Part shown: in pieces, positions 27,735 to 36,924 of the stretch
How positions within the stretch are numbered: position 1 is the first letter of the stretch
Layout of the letters: each line of letters starts with the position of its first letter
Source: Blastocatellia bacterium
GTDB taxonomy: Bacteria; Acidobacteriota; Blastocatellia; Pyrinomonadales; Pyrinomonadaceae
DNA: 59,408 nt
Direction: 5' to 3'
Assembly: GCA_003168335.1 (NCBI GenBank)
Contig: PMSM01000004.1
Location: forward strand, 1 to 59,408
Translations under genes and position numbers: made by a program
The notes under the pieces: model-generated
Seen by the model: only the letters and a program-made list of their open reading frames with translations
Told to the model about the DNA's origin: nothing
The model's database searches: none

Positions 27735-29741
27735 TCAATTTCCGCCCACAGCGCTGGTCGCAAATTCAGCGGCGGGTGTAACGGTATCACTGGTAACCGT
27801 AAGGTGGGCCTCTGGCAAAAGTTCATTGAAGAATCTGCGCAACTCCTGCTCTTGTCCGTCCTGCGACAGAATTGTTAACTGTCGCAGTGCGTGGCGCACT
27901 TTTTCATCCGGATAAGTGCCGATCTTGCCGATAAAGATTTTCGGGTGACGCGTCTTGGCGAGATGCTCTTCCGTCATTTCTAATTCCTCGAAGAGCTTCT
28001 CACCTGGCCGTACTCCGGTAAAGACGATATCAATGTCTTCGAAAGGTTTAAGTCCTGAGAGAGTGATTGTGTCTTTGGCGAGGTCAAGAATACTTACCGG
28101 CTCACCCATGTCCAGAATATATATCTCTCCTCCTTGCGCCATCGCGCTGGCTTGTAACACCAGTTGAACCGCCTCAGGTATAGTCAGGAAATAACGCACC
28201 ATGTCCGGATGGGTAACGGTAACTGGTCCGCCCTTACGAATCTGTTCCCGAAAGATGGGTATTACCGATCCTGCCGACCCGATAACATTTCCAAAACGCA
28301 CGGTGACAAAGCGGGTGTCAAAATGCTGCCCTAAATTCTGTGCCACCAACTCAGCTACTCGCTTCGAAGCGCCCATCACCGACGTAGGACGAACTGCCTT
28401 ATCGCTGGAGATTAGAACAAACACCTCGACGCCAAACTCACCTGCCAGTTCTCCCAGCAAGTTCGTAGCGAGCACGTTGTTCTTTACCGCCTCCATAGGA
28501 TTGGTTTCCATCATCGGCACATGCTTGTGCGCCGCGGCGTGCACCACTACTTCCGGACCATAGTCCTTGAAAATGGAACGCATTCTTGTTTCATCACCGA
28601 CGTCGGCGATTAGCGGCATAATCGACAAGGCCGGCCAAAGCTCCTTGAGTTCACGGTTGATATTGAACAACGCGAACTCGGCCCGCTCTACCAGAAGCAG
28701 GCTGGAAGGCTTAAACCATGCCACCTGGCGCGCTAGTTCCGAACCGATCGAGCCGCCGGCCCCGGTCACCATCACTACTTTGCCGGTCAAGAACTCTTTT
28801 ATGTTTTCTGCTTCCAGACACACCGGATCTCGCCCCAACAGATCTTCAATTTGCAGGTCGCGAATACGACTGATCCCCACCCGGCCATCGAGAATTTCGT
28901 ACAGCCCCGGAATGATTCTTACCTTAACGGGAATCTCTTCACATATTTTGACGATTCGGTGAATGCTTTGCCGCGAAGCCTGTGCGATGGTGATCACCAC
29001 GTGATCAATTTGCAGAGAGTGAACCAATCTGGGCAAAGCGTCGGTGGTACCCAACACCTTATGTCGTTGCACGACCGACCTACCTAATTTCATGCGATCG
29101 TCGTCAATGAATCCTTTGATATCGAGATCGAGATCACCACGCCCTTCTATCTCTTTAGCAGCGAGGACTCCAGCCTGTCCGGCGCCAATCAGCAATACCG
29201 GCAACTTGGGCTTGCCATTCCTCCCACCGTTGCCGTTTCCAGTTCCCTTCACTTGCTTTCGTCGCTTGGCATGCTCGTAGACTGCGCGGCGCAACATGCG
29301 CAATCCGAAAGTCCCGCCGAAAGCCAGCATACTGTCAATAAAACCAACTGAAAACGGAACCCGCCACGCCTGATGGGCGTCAGATAACGTCCCCCGCAGC
29401 AGCACTACAACCAGCAGCGAGCCCAAGGCAGCATAAAGAAATGACTTTATGTGCGCCATGTCGGTGTAACGCCAGATGAAGCCCCGTCCCCCGGCAAGGG
29501 TCAGCGCGAGAAACTGGAGCAGCACCACAAAGGGAATTTGCACCAGTACGTAATGCCAGTCTTTTCGAGGGATCTGGAAATCGAGGCGGAGCATATACGC
29601 AATCACAAGTCCGGCCGCCAGAACAGAAATGTCGAGAATCGTTTGTGTTCCCGCAGAGACGAAATGGCGCCGGAAACGTTCTAAAGCGCTGTCCGGGCGC
29701 GCTCCCACACTTTCTTGTATGAATGAAGCTTTCGAGATCAT
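27735..29741 (-). CDS. Membrane UDP-sugar 4,6-dehydratase, PglF/FlaA1/WbpM family
   Basis: The 668-residue protein has four N-terminal transmembrane helices (about residues 33-160), a first Rossmann-like fold (LLIGAGQAGVLAAKEI, about 182) and a second, catalytic one (VMVTGAGGSIGSELARQV, about 326). It also carries the family segment SSDKAVRPTSVMGASKR. The usual Tyr of YxxxK is replaced by Met, which is normal for the large membrane members of this group. They convert UDP-GlcNAc to UDP-4-keto-6-deoxy-GlcNAc, the first step to bacillosamine, QuiNAc or FucNAc. Together with the DegT aminotransferase and the PglC-type transferase nearby, it suggests a UDP-diamino-trideoxy sugar. It is separated from the latter by an IS3 remnant. 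Confidence 0.9.
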   Translation of the reverse strand: MISKASFIQESVGARPDSALERFRRHFVSAGTQTILDISVLAAGLVIAYMLRLDFQIPRKDWHYVLVQIPFVVLLQFLALTLAGGRGFIWRYTDMAHIKSFLYAALGSLLVVVLLRGTLSDAHQAWRVPFSVGFIDSMLAFGGTFGLRMLRRAVYEHAKRRKQVKGTGNGNGGRNGKPKLPVLLIGAGQAGVLAAKEIEGRGDLDLDIKGFIDDDRMKLGRSVVQRHKVLGTTDALPRLVHSLQIDHVVITIAQASRQSIHRIVKICEEIPVKVRIIPGLYEILDGRVGISRIRDLQIEDLLGRDPVCLEAENIKEFLTGKVVMVTGAGGSIGSELARQVAWFKPSSLLLVERAEFALFNINRELKELWPALSIMPLIADVGDETRMRSIFKDYGPEVVVHAAAHKHVPMMETNPMEAVKNNVLATNLLGELAGEFGVEVFVLISSDKAVRPTSVMGASKRVAELVAQNLGQHFDTRFVTVRFGNVIGSAGSVIPIFREQIRKGGPVTVTHPDMVRYFLTIPEAVQLVLQASAMAQGGEIYILDMGEPVSILDLAKDTITLSGLKPFEDIDIVFTGVRPGEKLFEELEMTEEHLAKTRHPKIFIGKIGTYPDEKVRHALRQLTILSQDGQEQELRRFFNELLPEAHLTVTSDTVTPAAEFATSAVGGN

Positions 29742-29874
29742 TGCTGAGGCTCCTTACGGGCTTTGAGGCAGCTAAGGACAGACCACTACTAACAATCCGA
29801 TTCCGGTCAGTAGAATCAGTTCGTCGAAAATCATGATCGGGTAATCGAACAAAGCTAGGCTCAGAGAATGGCCC

Positions 29875-30099
29875 CGAGTCCGTCGCGGTGGCGCTGGCGG
29901 ACTGGGCCGAACATCACGGCATGACTTTGGAGTTCATCGAACCAGGCTAATCAATGCAGAATGGTTCACTGAAAGACTCAGTCGCAGCTATCGGGAACCA
30001 GTGCCGGACATGTTTGTGGTTCAGACTGTGAGCGAAGCGCGAGAGCGGACGGATATGTCGCTGAAGGAATGCAACGAAAACGGCTACACGAGTCTATGA
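29875..30099 (+). pseudogene. IS3-family transposase remnant (OrfB end)
   Basis: The plus strand reads ESVAVALADWAEHHGMTLEF, IEPG, a stop, SMQNG, then after a one-base frameshift FTERLSRSYREPVPDMFVVQ, TVSEARERTD and ECNENGYTSL. This is the end of the DDE integrase of IS3-family transposases (usual form EFIEPG.P.QNGF.ERFNR.YR). One stop and one frameshift make it inactive. No terminal repeats could be identified. It is the only clear insertion-sequence trace in the polysaccharide locus, and lies between the phosphoglycosyltransferase and dehydratase genes. Confidence 0.85.
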
Positions 30100-30188
30100 G
30101 CCACATGACGACTCAAGGAATTGTTAACGCAAAGGCCCGAAGTCTCTAGTTATGAAGGGACACAACATGGGGAGGGTTACACGCGAAT

Positions 30189-30914
30189 CTAACCGGATGT
30201 TCTTTGAGGAATCACCACCGCCGCAACCGTTCGCAATAACACGTTGAGATCACTGCGCCAGTTTCGCGTTTCAAGGTATGCAACGTAACCCTTCAATTTC
30301 AACGGCTGCAGCTCCTCCACGTAATACTTCTCCGCATCACCGTTAACCTGTGCCAACAGCCCTTCTTCGTCTCGAAGCTCTAATGTAACGGGATCAGTTA
30401 TTCCTGGTCTGGCAGCCAAAACGGCTTGCCAGATCGGATCGTCCAGTTTCACATAGCGCGGCACTTCAGGACGTGGGCCAACGAAGGCCATATCACCTCT
30501 CAGAACGTTCCACAACGTCGGTAGCTCATCGATTTTCGTACTACGTAGGAATCTGCCCGGCCGTGTGATTCGAGCGTCGCCGGCAGTTGTCACTTGCGGC
30601 CCGCCATTCGAAACGCGCATGGTCCGAAGTTTATACAAGGTAAAGGTGTCGCCGTCTTTGCCCACACGCTTCTGCCGAAACAGGACGCCGCCTCGTGACG
30701 TCAGTGCAACGGTGAAAGCGGAAACCAGAAGCAGCGGCGCCGAAAGAAGCAATCCAATCAAAGACGCCAGTACATCAAAGCTGCGCGGCAGCCCGCTCCT
30801 CGGTTGGGAGGCTCTCCCCGCCTCCCCTGTGTCTCTGTGGTGAAGGTTTTTCAATTGCGCCGCTTTTTGGGCGGCATCAAACCGCAATGCTGATTTCGCG
30901 TTTCGAAGTTGCAT
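30189..30914 (-). CDS. Initiating phosphoglycosyltransferase, PglC/WcaJ family
   Basis: The 241-residue bacterial sugar transferase moves a sugar-1-phosphate from UDP-sugar onto undecaprenyl phosphate, starting the repeat unit at the inner membrane. A re-entrant membrane helix lies at about residues 46-72 (FDVLASLIGLLLSAPLLLVS). The motifs are GVLFRQKRVGKDG, the KLRTMR strand, the helix DELPTLWNVLRGDMAFVGPR and ARPGITDPVTL. The short monotopic form without the extra four helices points to PglC-type enzymes. The neighbouring dehydratase and aminotransferase suggest UDP-diNAc-bacillosamine or a related sugar as donor. It starts 38 bases inside the 3' end of the aminotransferase gene, so the two are translationally coupled. 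Confidence 0.9.
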   Translation of the reverse strand: MQLRNAKSALRFDAAQKAAQLKNLHHRDTGEAGRASQPRSGLPRSFDVLASLIGLLLSAPLLLVSAFTVALTSRGGVLFRQKRVGKDGDTFTLYKLRTMRVSNGGPQVTTAGDARITRPGRFLRSTKIDELPTLWNVLRGDMAFVGPRPEVPRYVKLDDPIWQAVLAARPGITDPVTLELRDEEGLLAQVNGDAEKYYVEELQPLKLKGYVAYLETRNWRSDLNVLLRTVAAVVIPQRTSG

Positions 30915-32127
30915 GCTCCTTACAAATCGCTTTGACCGTTTCGACTACGTATTCCGTTTCAGCCGCCCGCATGCCGGGGAAGATAGGCAAACTGACCAGC
31001 CGCTCCCACACGCGTGTGGCCACCGGAAAATCCTCCGGCCTCCAACCGAATGTTTCCTGATAGTAAGGATGCAAATGTAACGGCCTCCAGTGCACAGAAC
31101 AGCCGACACCGGCTTGTCTTAGTTCTTCAATAAACTGGTTGCGATCAATCTTCAGTCTCTCGAGCCGTAATCGAATTGGAAATAGATGCCATGCGTGAAT
31201 ACGATTCGGATAGTCGGGTGGCAATTCGATTTCTTCGATGTCCGCGAATGCCTCCAGATAATTGCCGGCGATTCTTTCTCGCTCCAGGCGCATCTCTTCC
31301 GCTCGTGCGAGTTGGTGTATACCAATCGCTGCCGCGATGTCTGTGAGATTGTATTTGAAGCCCGGCGCGATAATCCGGTAATCCCAACTACTGCCACCTG
31401 AGTATCTCTCCCAGGCATCATGCGAAAGGCCGTGCAGTGACATCAAGCGCATGCGCTGGGCCAACTCCTCATCGCCGGTGACGGCCATGCCTCCTTCACC
31501 GGTCGTTATGGTCTTGTTCGCGTAGAACGAAAAACAAACGACCCTTCGCTCTCCGTCTTCCATCTGCCCACATCGTTGCCACGCCTTGCCTTCATCCGTT
31601 CTCCAGGCGGCGGGAAAGGCATGGGCTGCATCTTCGACAATCCACAAATGATGGGCGGCCGCCAAGTCTCTGATTGCCTTGATATCCATCATCATCCCGC
31701 CCACATGAACTGGCATGATGCCAACAATCTCGGACGGCTTTCTGCTCTGACGATCTGTGTAATCTGTGTAATCTGCGGATAACTGCCGAGCTGCATCACC
31801 CAGGTCCATATTCAGAGTGATCGGATCACAATCGACCAGAAGAGGAATGGCGCCCAGATAACGGACCACCTCAGCCGTCGCGGCAAACGTCATAGCCGGC
31901 ACCAGCACGCCCTGGTCCGGCTTCAGTCCCAATGCCTCCACCGCCAGGTGCAAAGCTGCCGTGCCCGAGTTGACGGCAACCGCCCTTGGGGCGTTTACGG
32001 CCTTTGCAAACTTTTCTTCGAAAGTCTTCACCCTGGCGCCGCTCGTCAGCCATCCCGACTCTAAGGTCGAGACAACTTCGTCGACCTCGGCGTCTCCGAT
32101 CAGAGGGCGAAAGAAAGGGACTTGCAT
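30877..32127 (-). CDS. DegT/DnrJ/EryC1-type sugar aminotransferase
   Basis: The 416-residue PLP enzyme transfers an amino group to a 4-keto (or 3-keto) nucleotide sugar. Motifs include PFFRPLIGDAEVDEV at the N-terminus, SGWLTSGARVKTFEEKFA, AVNSGTAALHLAVEALGL, the HVGG loop, EDAAHAFPA and the PLP-binding Lys in CFSFYANKTITTGEGG. With the PglF-type dehydratase it would make a UDP-4-amino-4,6-dideoxy sugar (PglE-like reaction). An odd insert SADYTDYTDRQSRKP at about residue 118 is encoded by a short ACACAGATT-type repeat that interrupts a normally short loop before the HVGG segment. The reading frame is kept and active-site residues are intact. Confidence 0.9.
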   Translation of the reverse strand: MQVPFFRPLIGDAEVDEVVSTLESGWLTSGARVKTFEEKFAKAVNAPRAVAVNSGTAALHLAVEALGLKPDQGVLVPAMTFAATAEVVRYLGAIPLLVDCDPITLNMDLGDAARQLSADYTDYTDRQSRKPSEIVGIMPVHVGGMMMDIKAIRDLAAAHHLWIVEDAAHAFPAAWRTDEGKAWQRCGQMEDGERRVVCFSFYANKTITTGEGGMAVTGDEELAQRMRLMSLHGLSHDAWERYSGGSSWDYRIIAPGFKYNLTDIAAAIGIHQLARAEEMRLERERIAGNYLEAFADIEEIELPPDYPNRIHAWHLFPIRLRLERLKIDRNQFIEELRQAGVGCSVHWRPLHLHPYYQETFGWRPEDFPVATRVWERLVSLPIFPGMRAAETEYVVETVKAICKEHATSKREISIAV

Positions 32128-32340
32128 TTTCGTTATGGAACTTCGACTGAAATCACAATCGGGGGAGTCTACGAGAGAGGAATATTCTGCAATAAATCAG
32201 CTAACAGCCAACGCACCGCGCAAACTCTTATTCGAAGCATCTTATTTTGGGGCCGGTGATAATCCAGTCGGGACGCAGGGTGTGAAGAACTTAGTCTAGA
32301 GTTCCTGTCCGCTTAAGAATGGAGAAAAAGAGAGAAGGTA

Positions 32341-34245
32341 TTACGCACCTCTTGCTTTCTTTGGCAGAACCATCAAGTATTCGTTCATCGCTCGCCCCTC
32401 GGGCGTAATGAACGTATTACTTAGCTGAAAACCTAGTCGTTGGTAGAAACGATTGACTGGTTCATTCTTGACTTGATCGGTTGTCAGACAAACCGACGGC
32501 GAGCCGCGTTGTGATAACTCCTCGCAGAATGCCTTGACCAATTGTTGCCCAATCCCCTTACTCACGTAATCGGTGTGCACTGCAATAGACATCAGGCACG
32601 CTTCGCCCGTCGCCTTGTTTGCTTCAGTTGGTCGATGCAGAGCCCTTACCAGGCGGAAGAGTATTGCCGGCCGTTTGATCAAAGCCTTCAGAGCGCTGAA
32701 GGCAAACCGCCACTTTCGCCTGGCAATCAAGGATTGGTAAAAGCATTTTTGATTTGTCACACCGGCCACGAAACCCCGGACGCAAATGTCAGAGGCGGCC
32801 ACCAGGATAATACCTTTAGAGTCTTCATAAATACTCTTGTACAGCAACTCAAGAAAATCGCGACCAAGAAAAGTCAAAAAGAATCCGGGAAAGCTTCGTA
32901 GGTGTATTTCGACAACCTGAGATATTTCATCCGAAGAAACCGGACGCACATCCATTTGAGGGTGATGTTCGATCTTCACCTTCCCGTCACTCTCGATCCC
33001 CTCTTTTCGGCCCGCCATTTCCAATACATCAATAACTTTTGGCAGGCAAACCTCACGGGTGAGGTTTCTTAGAGCATAGGCCCGCCCCATTTCGCCCCGA
33101 CGGATTAATTCCAGAGTATCCATCGTCATTACTTCCCTGATCTTGGTGGCTAGCAGATCGGGGCTGTCCGGCTTAACCACCCAACCGCAAGTTGACTCTT
33201 CGATGATTGTGCCCAAATCGGAACGCGGATGCGCGTTAGCAATAATCGGTCGAGCTGACAACATATACGAGATGAGCTTTGAAGGAAGTGAGGCCAATGA
33301 TTGAGAGCCGCTGGTTGGAAGAATGAGCACGTCAGCAGATGCTAAAACCATTGAGGTTTCGTCTTTTGCCCAGGGGCTGTGGAAAATAATTCGGGGACAC
33401 CCTAGCTCCCGAACTAACTCCCGGCATGCGGTCACGCTACTGCCTTGACCCGCAATAACAAGGTAAAGATGTTCAATGTCTCGAAGACGATGAAAGGCCC
33501 TTATGATGGTATCAACGCCCGCGGCAGTTCCAACATTTCCGCCGTAGAGGATGACAAATGCATTCTGTGGGATATTCTTTGCTGCTCGAAACATTGAGGC
33601 CCGAGCATCGTTCGGGGTTACAAGCCCGCTATCCGCCCAGTTTGATATCACTTGGAGACGCGACGGATCTACGCCGCGTTCGCGACGATACACTTCGGCG
33701 AAGCTTTCCGAAATCACGATCACTTTTTGCGATCGGCGAGCTATGATTCCGTCGATCCACCGCATGCAACGTGACACCAAGTGGTCCGAGCCGAGCCGCC
33801 CCTGAGAGATGAGGGACTCCGGATATATATCTTGAATACTAATCACCATCCGGATTCCGCGTAGTCGCGCGACCGCCGACAGTATCCCCGTGGCGATGAT
33901 GGGCCAGCTATTCGAGTAAATCAGGGCGGGGCGGCGAGTAGTCAGGGCAATCCAGCCTGCCGTCAGACCAAAGGACAAGTTCTCCATCAGTCGGCTAAAT
34001 ATACGAGACCTTCTCGAAAGAAAAGAAAAGCACCTGATCAATTCAACCCCTTCCCGCGCTCGTTGACGCTTAATGAGCCGCCGCGTATAGCCTGCGTACA
34101 ACCTGCCCGCCGGGCGACTGGGGAACGGAGCCACAACCGTCACCGTGTGCCCCCTGCGATTTAGACCCACGACAATATCGGAACTAGTTTGACTTGACAC
34201 TACCGGTTCAGGCGGAAAGACGGATGTTACAATCAAGACACGCAT
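32341..34245 (-). CDS. Glycosyltransferase family 4 fused to a GNAT acetyltransferase
   Basis: The 634-residue protein has two enzymes in one chain. Residues 1-410 form a WbuB-like GT-B glycosyltransferase: RVLIVTSVFPPEPVVSSQTS at the start, IVISIQDIYPESLISQG-type acceptor side, ILYGGNVGTAAGVDTIIRAF, and SGSQSLASLPSKLISYMLSA at the nucleotide-sugar site. Residues 430-634 form a GNAT-type N-acetyltransferase with YKSIYEDSKGIILVAASD, the acetyl-CoA loop VSKGIGQQLVKAFCEEL and NRFYQRLGFQLSN. I chose the start at 34245 because GT4 proteins begin at this M-R-V-L-I segment; a reading from 34338 adds 31 non-conserved residues. The fusion could acetylate the amino sugar made by the neighbouring PglF/PglE-like pair and then transfer the next sugar. 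Confidence 0.85.
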   Translation of the reverse strand: MRVLIVTSVFPPEPVVSSQTSSDIVVGLNRRGHTVTVVAPFPSRPAGRLYAGYTRRLIKRQRAREGVELIRCFSFLSRRSRIFSRLMENLSFGLTAGWIALTTRRPALIYSNSWPIIATGILSAVARLRGIRMVISIQDIYPESLISQGRLGSDHLVSRCMRWIDGIIARRSQKVIVISESFAEVYRRERGVDPSRLQVISNWADSGLVTPNDARASMFRAAKNIPQNAFVILYGGNVGTAAGVDTIIRAFHRLRDIEHLYLVIAGQGSSVTACRELVRELGCPRIIFHSPWAKDETSMVLASADVLILPTSGSQSLASLPSKLISYMLSARPIIANAHPRSDLGTIIEESTCGWVVKPDSPDLLATKIREVMTMDTLELIRRGEMGRAYALRNLTREVCLPKVIDVLEMAGRKEGIESDGKVKIEHHPQMDVRPVSSDEISQVVEIHLRSFPGFFLTFLGRDFLELLYKSIYEDSKGIILVAASDICVRGFVAGVTNQKCFYQSLIARRKWRFAFSALKALIKRPAILFRLVRALHRPTEANKATGEACLMSIAVHTDYVSKGIGQQLVKAFCEELSQRGSPSVCLTTDQVKNEPVNRFYQRLGFQLSNTFITPEGRAMNEYLMVLPKKARGA

Positions 34246-34362
34246 GCAATTATCGTAAGGCAACTGCACCTTCGTTCGTCCGCGCGAGTTCTGGCAAGTT
34301 TTGCAGACACAACTCGAGCAAATCCACGCACGATACAAACTGATGATTGAAACGGGAAACGC

Positions 34363-35727
34363 TCAAACGCCTTGACCCGGGGATGTGGCCCATTTCACTT
34401 TTGGCTGTTGCGCCGTGAACAACAAAGCACTGCCTGATTGCAAAGACAGCAAGTTCCGGGCCCGCGTTGAATAGACAAAAAGAACCCATCTCCAAAGCAA
34501 AAGAGTTAATATTTGTACAACCCAAATGACCCAGTTTCCCTCAAATAGGGCGCACCAGGAATAAATTAGATACCATTCGTAATGCACACGTATCTCAGCC
34601 GAACGAGTTCCCGCGAAATAGTTATCGAATATCCCTATGCCATATGAGATGACAGGAAGGACAAGCCAATAAGCCCAATCCGAAGTCCCAATCAACAAGG
34701 AACCAAAAAGGGACGGCGACGCAGCAGTGAAACCGTAAGAATAGAGGGAATTGATCGCGTAGGCAGGATTGATAGGTTTACCAGGCCACAAAAACCCGGG
34801 GACGAAACTCAAAATGACTCCTCTCAGGTATTCTTCACGAAACGCCTCGCGCCAAGTCCCCGATTGCTGAATAACAGCCGCGACATCTTGCTGGGTGAAC
34901 CTACCTAGAGCTGCCGAGATTGCCTGCGTCAAGTCGATGGAATCTGTCTGAAAACGATTCCGGACAGAATACAAAAGGACAAGAGGAATAGACAATGCAA
35001 ATAAGGGCAAAAGAAGTCTGAATAGATATCGAGATTGCCTCAGAGTTGGTAAACTGCGGTAACGTATTAGTGTCCAGACAGTCATCAGCAAAAAGATAGG
35101 AGCCATACCCTTTGAGCCAGTGCCAACAAAAAGGACAATGGAGATACCCACGGCGCCCAAACCCAACCAAATGTTGCTGAGAAAAAGAGGAATAGAAATG
35201 CCAGAGAAAAGGGCAGCAAGCAGGCTCGCAGTCAGAAGCCCTCCCACGACTAAATCACTCTCACTCCGTGCTGTTAGAACGCCAAAATCCGTATTTCTGA
35301 ATGGATTTAGATATATTGAACCAAGAACAAGAAAGCCCACAATGATATACGGTGTTCTGGCGAGAGATAACGTTTTCATTACCATTGGGGCGGCAGCATG
35401 CTCTGCCCAAGGTTTTTTGACCCGCCCAAATTTTGAATGTGAGCCAGCAAAATAAAACACAACAGTTAGGCAAACAGACGCACACCACCAAACTGTGGCA
35501 ACAAGGTAATCTAGAGCTCCAATTTTCCGAAGCGCGGTCCAATCATACGTCAACTCGCGCAGAGCATTTGAAATAGCGCTAGCGAGGACATAGCCTATTA
35601 GAACGATCAAAAAAGGCACCTGCGATATCGGAGTTCCCCGTTTTCTCAACCGAGAATAGATAACCCCAAACAAGACCAGCCCAAACACTATCTGCATCAA
35701 TTGCAATTGCAGATACGATATCTCCAT
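34363..35727 (-). CDS. Oligosaccharide repeat-unit polymerase (Wzy-like)
   Basis: The 454-residue polytopic membrane protein has about 11 to 12 helices and a large periplasmic loop at about 260-330 (RNRFQTDSIDLTQAISAALG, REAFREEYLRGVILSFVPGF, WPGKPINPAYAINSLYSYGF). The pattern of helices, the loop, and the segment VGTGSKGMAPIFLLMTVW resemble O-antigen polymerases of the Wzy type. These vary too much for a firm family call. They join repeat units flipped by Wzx at the outer face of the inner membrane, and this gene sits among the flippase and glycosyltransferases. The start at 35727 is preferred; 35754 adds nine residues without support. The closing tail is weakly conserved. Confidence 0.75.
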   Translation of the reverse strand: MEISYLQLQLMQIVFGLVLFGVIYSRLRKRGTPISQVPFLIVLIGYVLASAISNALRELTYDWTALRKIGALDYLVATVWWCASVCLTVVFYFAGSHSKFGRVKKPWAEHAAAPMVMKTLSLARTPYIIVGFLVLGSIYLNPFRNTDFGVLTARSESDLVVGGLLTASLLAALFSGISIPLFLSNIWLGLGAVGISIVLFVGTGSKGMAPIFLLMTVWTLIRYRSLPTLRQSRYLFRLLLPLFALSIPLVLLYSVRNRFQTDSIDLTQAISAALGRFTQQDVAAVIQQSGTWREAFREEYLRGVILSFVPGFLWPGKPINPAYAINSLYSYGFTAASPSLFGSLLIGTSDWAYWLVLPVISYGIGIFDNYFAGTRSAEIRVHYEWYLIYSWCALFEGNWVIWVVQILTLLLWRWVLFVYSTRARNLLSLQSGSALLFTAQQPKVKWATSPGQGV

Positions 35728-35768
35728 TTCACCTCCATCTAAGGACCGCAACAACCGTCAATGGATCA

Positions 35769-36851
35769 CTACAACAATGGACCATATGTGCACCGAACAG
35801 TATTTGAGATCTCAGGAACCTCATATCGCCGCACAATACTGCGTTGATTTGAAAGTAAACCTTCTCGCTCTGATTCCGAGCCTAAGATTTCAACAGTCCG
35901 TCTCCAGAATTCACTCGTCCGAGATCTTGGAACCATACCATGTCCCTCAAGAACGCTTTCTGTGCCCCCACATTCAAGATAAAGTGCTGGGGTACCTTGT
36001 GCGATTGCTTCGCAGACCGGCAATCCAAAACCCTCGTGCAGTGACATGCTTACATACAACCATGACCTCTTATATAAGGCGTGTAACTCTTGGGAATCTA
36101 CTCCGCCGCGTCTCCAATCTATTCGCAGCCATGGATGGTTGGAAAGCGCAGCGACCTTACGTTCAAAAGCCTTGCCGAAGCGGCAGCCCCGTTTTACCTC
36201 GCCCACTACAATCAACTCCGTGGGTGCCGCTAAGCGCTCCGCAACCCAGGCCATTTGCTCCAGCAAAACGACGCAGTTCTTATTCGGTGCAATACGTCCG
36301 TTAAAAATTGAGGAAAAATACTCTGTTTTTGACACCTCACCGACACTCTCAGCAACAACAATATTTGGACAGATCGATACATCAGCGAATCCAAATCGTC
36401 TCAGTTCCTGGGCATTATATTCGCTAACAGCAATCCATTTACATTTCTTTGGTAATAGCAGCAGCTGGAGTCTTCCTAGTAGCGAACGCCCCGCCACAAG
36501 AGGCTGCGTTGTCCAAAAGAAGCGTGCAGGTGTGATATTGTGATAAACAAAGATAGTCTTTGGGTTATACTTCACTCCTATAAGGTCCGGGTCAAATCCG
36601 CCATAATGCCAGATCAGGGACATACCCGAACCGTTAAGCCCCTTCAAGGCATGCCGAGATCCTTCCATCGCTGGGTGTAATATCGGAGTGCTGACATGCA
36701 GCTGCTGGGAAATAGTTTGCGCTAGAAGGTGAGCTTGCAGGAATATGGAATTGAAACGGGAGGAAGTGCCCACCCATGAATACACTGCACGATCAGATAT
36801 CACCTGAAAACCATCCACTTGGACATACGCATCCAGATTACGGTCAAACAA
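35769..36851 (-). CDS. Glycosyltransferase family 4
   Basis: The 360-residue GT-B glycosyltransferase has an N-terminal acceptor half with IWHYGGFDPDLIGVKYNPKT and FVYHNITPARFFWTTQPL. The C-terminal nucleotide-sugar half has FNGRIAPNKNCVVLLEQMAW and the E-x7-E segment SLHEGFGLPVCEAIAQGTPA. These are standard for GT4 retaining transferases that add hexoses to lipid-linked oligosaccharides. Donor and linkage are unknown. The first 10-15 residues vary in the family, so the start could be downstream at the conserved VQVDGF. It lies between the GT2 gene and the polymerase gene, with short gaps. Confidence 0.88.
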   Translation of the reverse strand: MFDRNLDAYVQVDGFQVISDRAVYSWVGTSSRFNSIFLQAHLLAQTISQQLHVSTPILHPAMEGSRHALKGLNGSGMSLIWHYGGFDPDLIGVKYNPKTIFVYHNITPARFFWTTQPLVAGRSLLGRLQLLLLPKKCKWIAVSEYNAQELRRFGFADVSICPNIVVAESVGEVSKTEYFSSIFNGRIAPNKNCVVLLEQMAWVAERLAAPTELIVVGEVKRGCRFGKAFERKVAALSNHPWLRIDWRRGGVDSQELHALYKRSWLYVSMSLHEGFGLPVCEAIAQGTPALYLECGGTESVLEGHGMVPRSRTSEFWRRTVEILGSESEREGLLSNQRSIVRRYEVPEISNTVRCTYGPLL

Positions 36852-36924
36852 GAGACAGCGTGATATTCATACTAACTACCTACCAATATCCAACCCTTTT
36901 GTTACACGCGTCTTCGGCTGCAGA

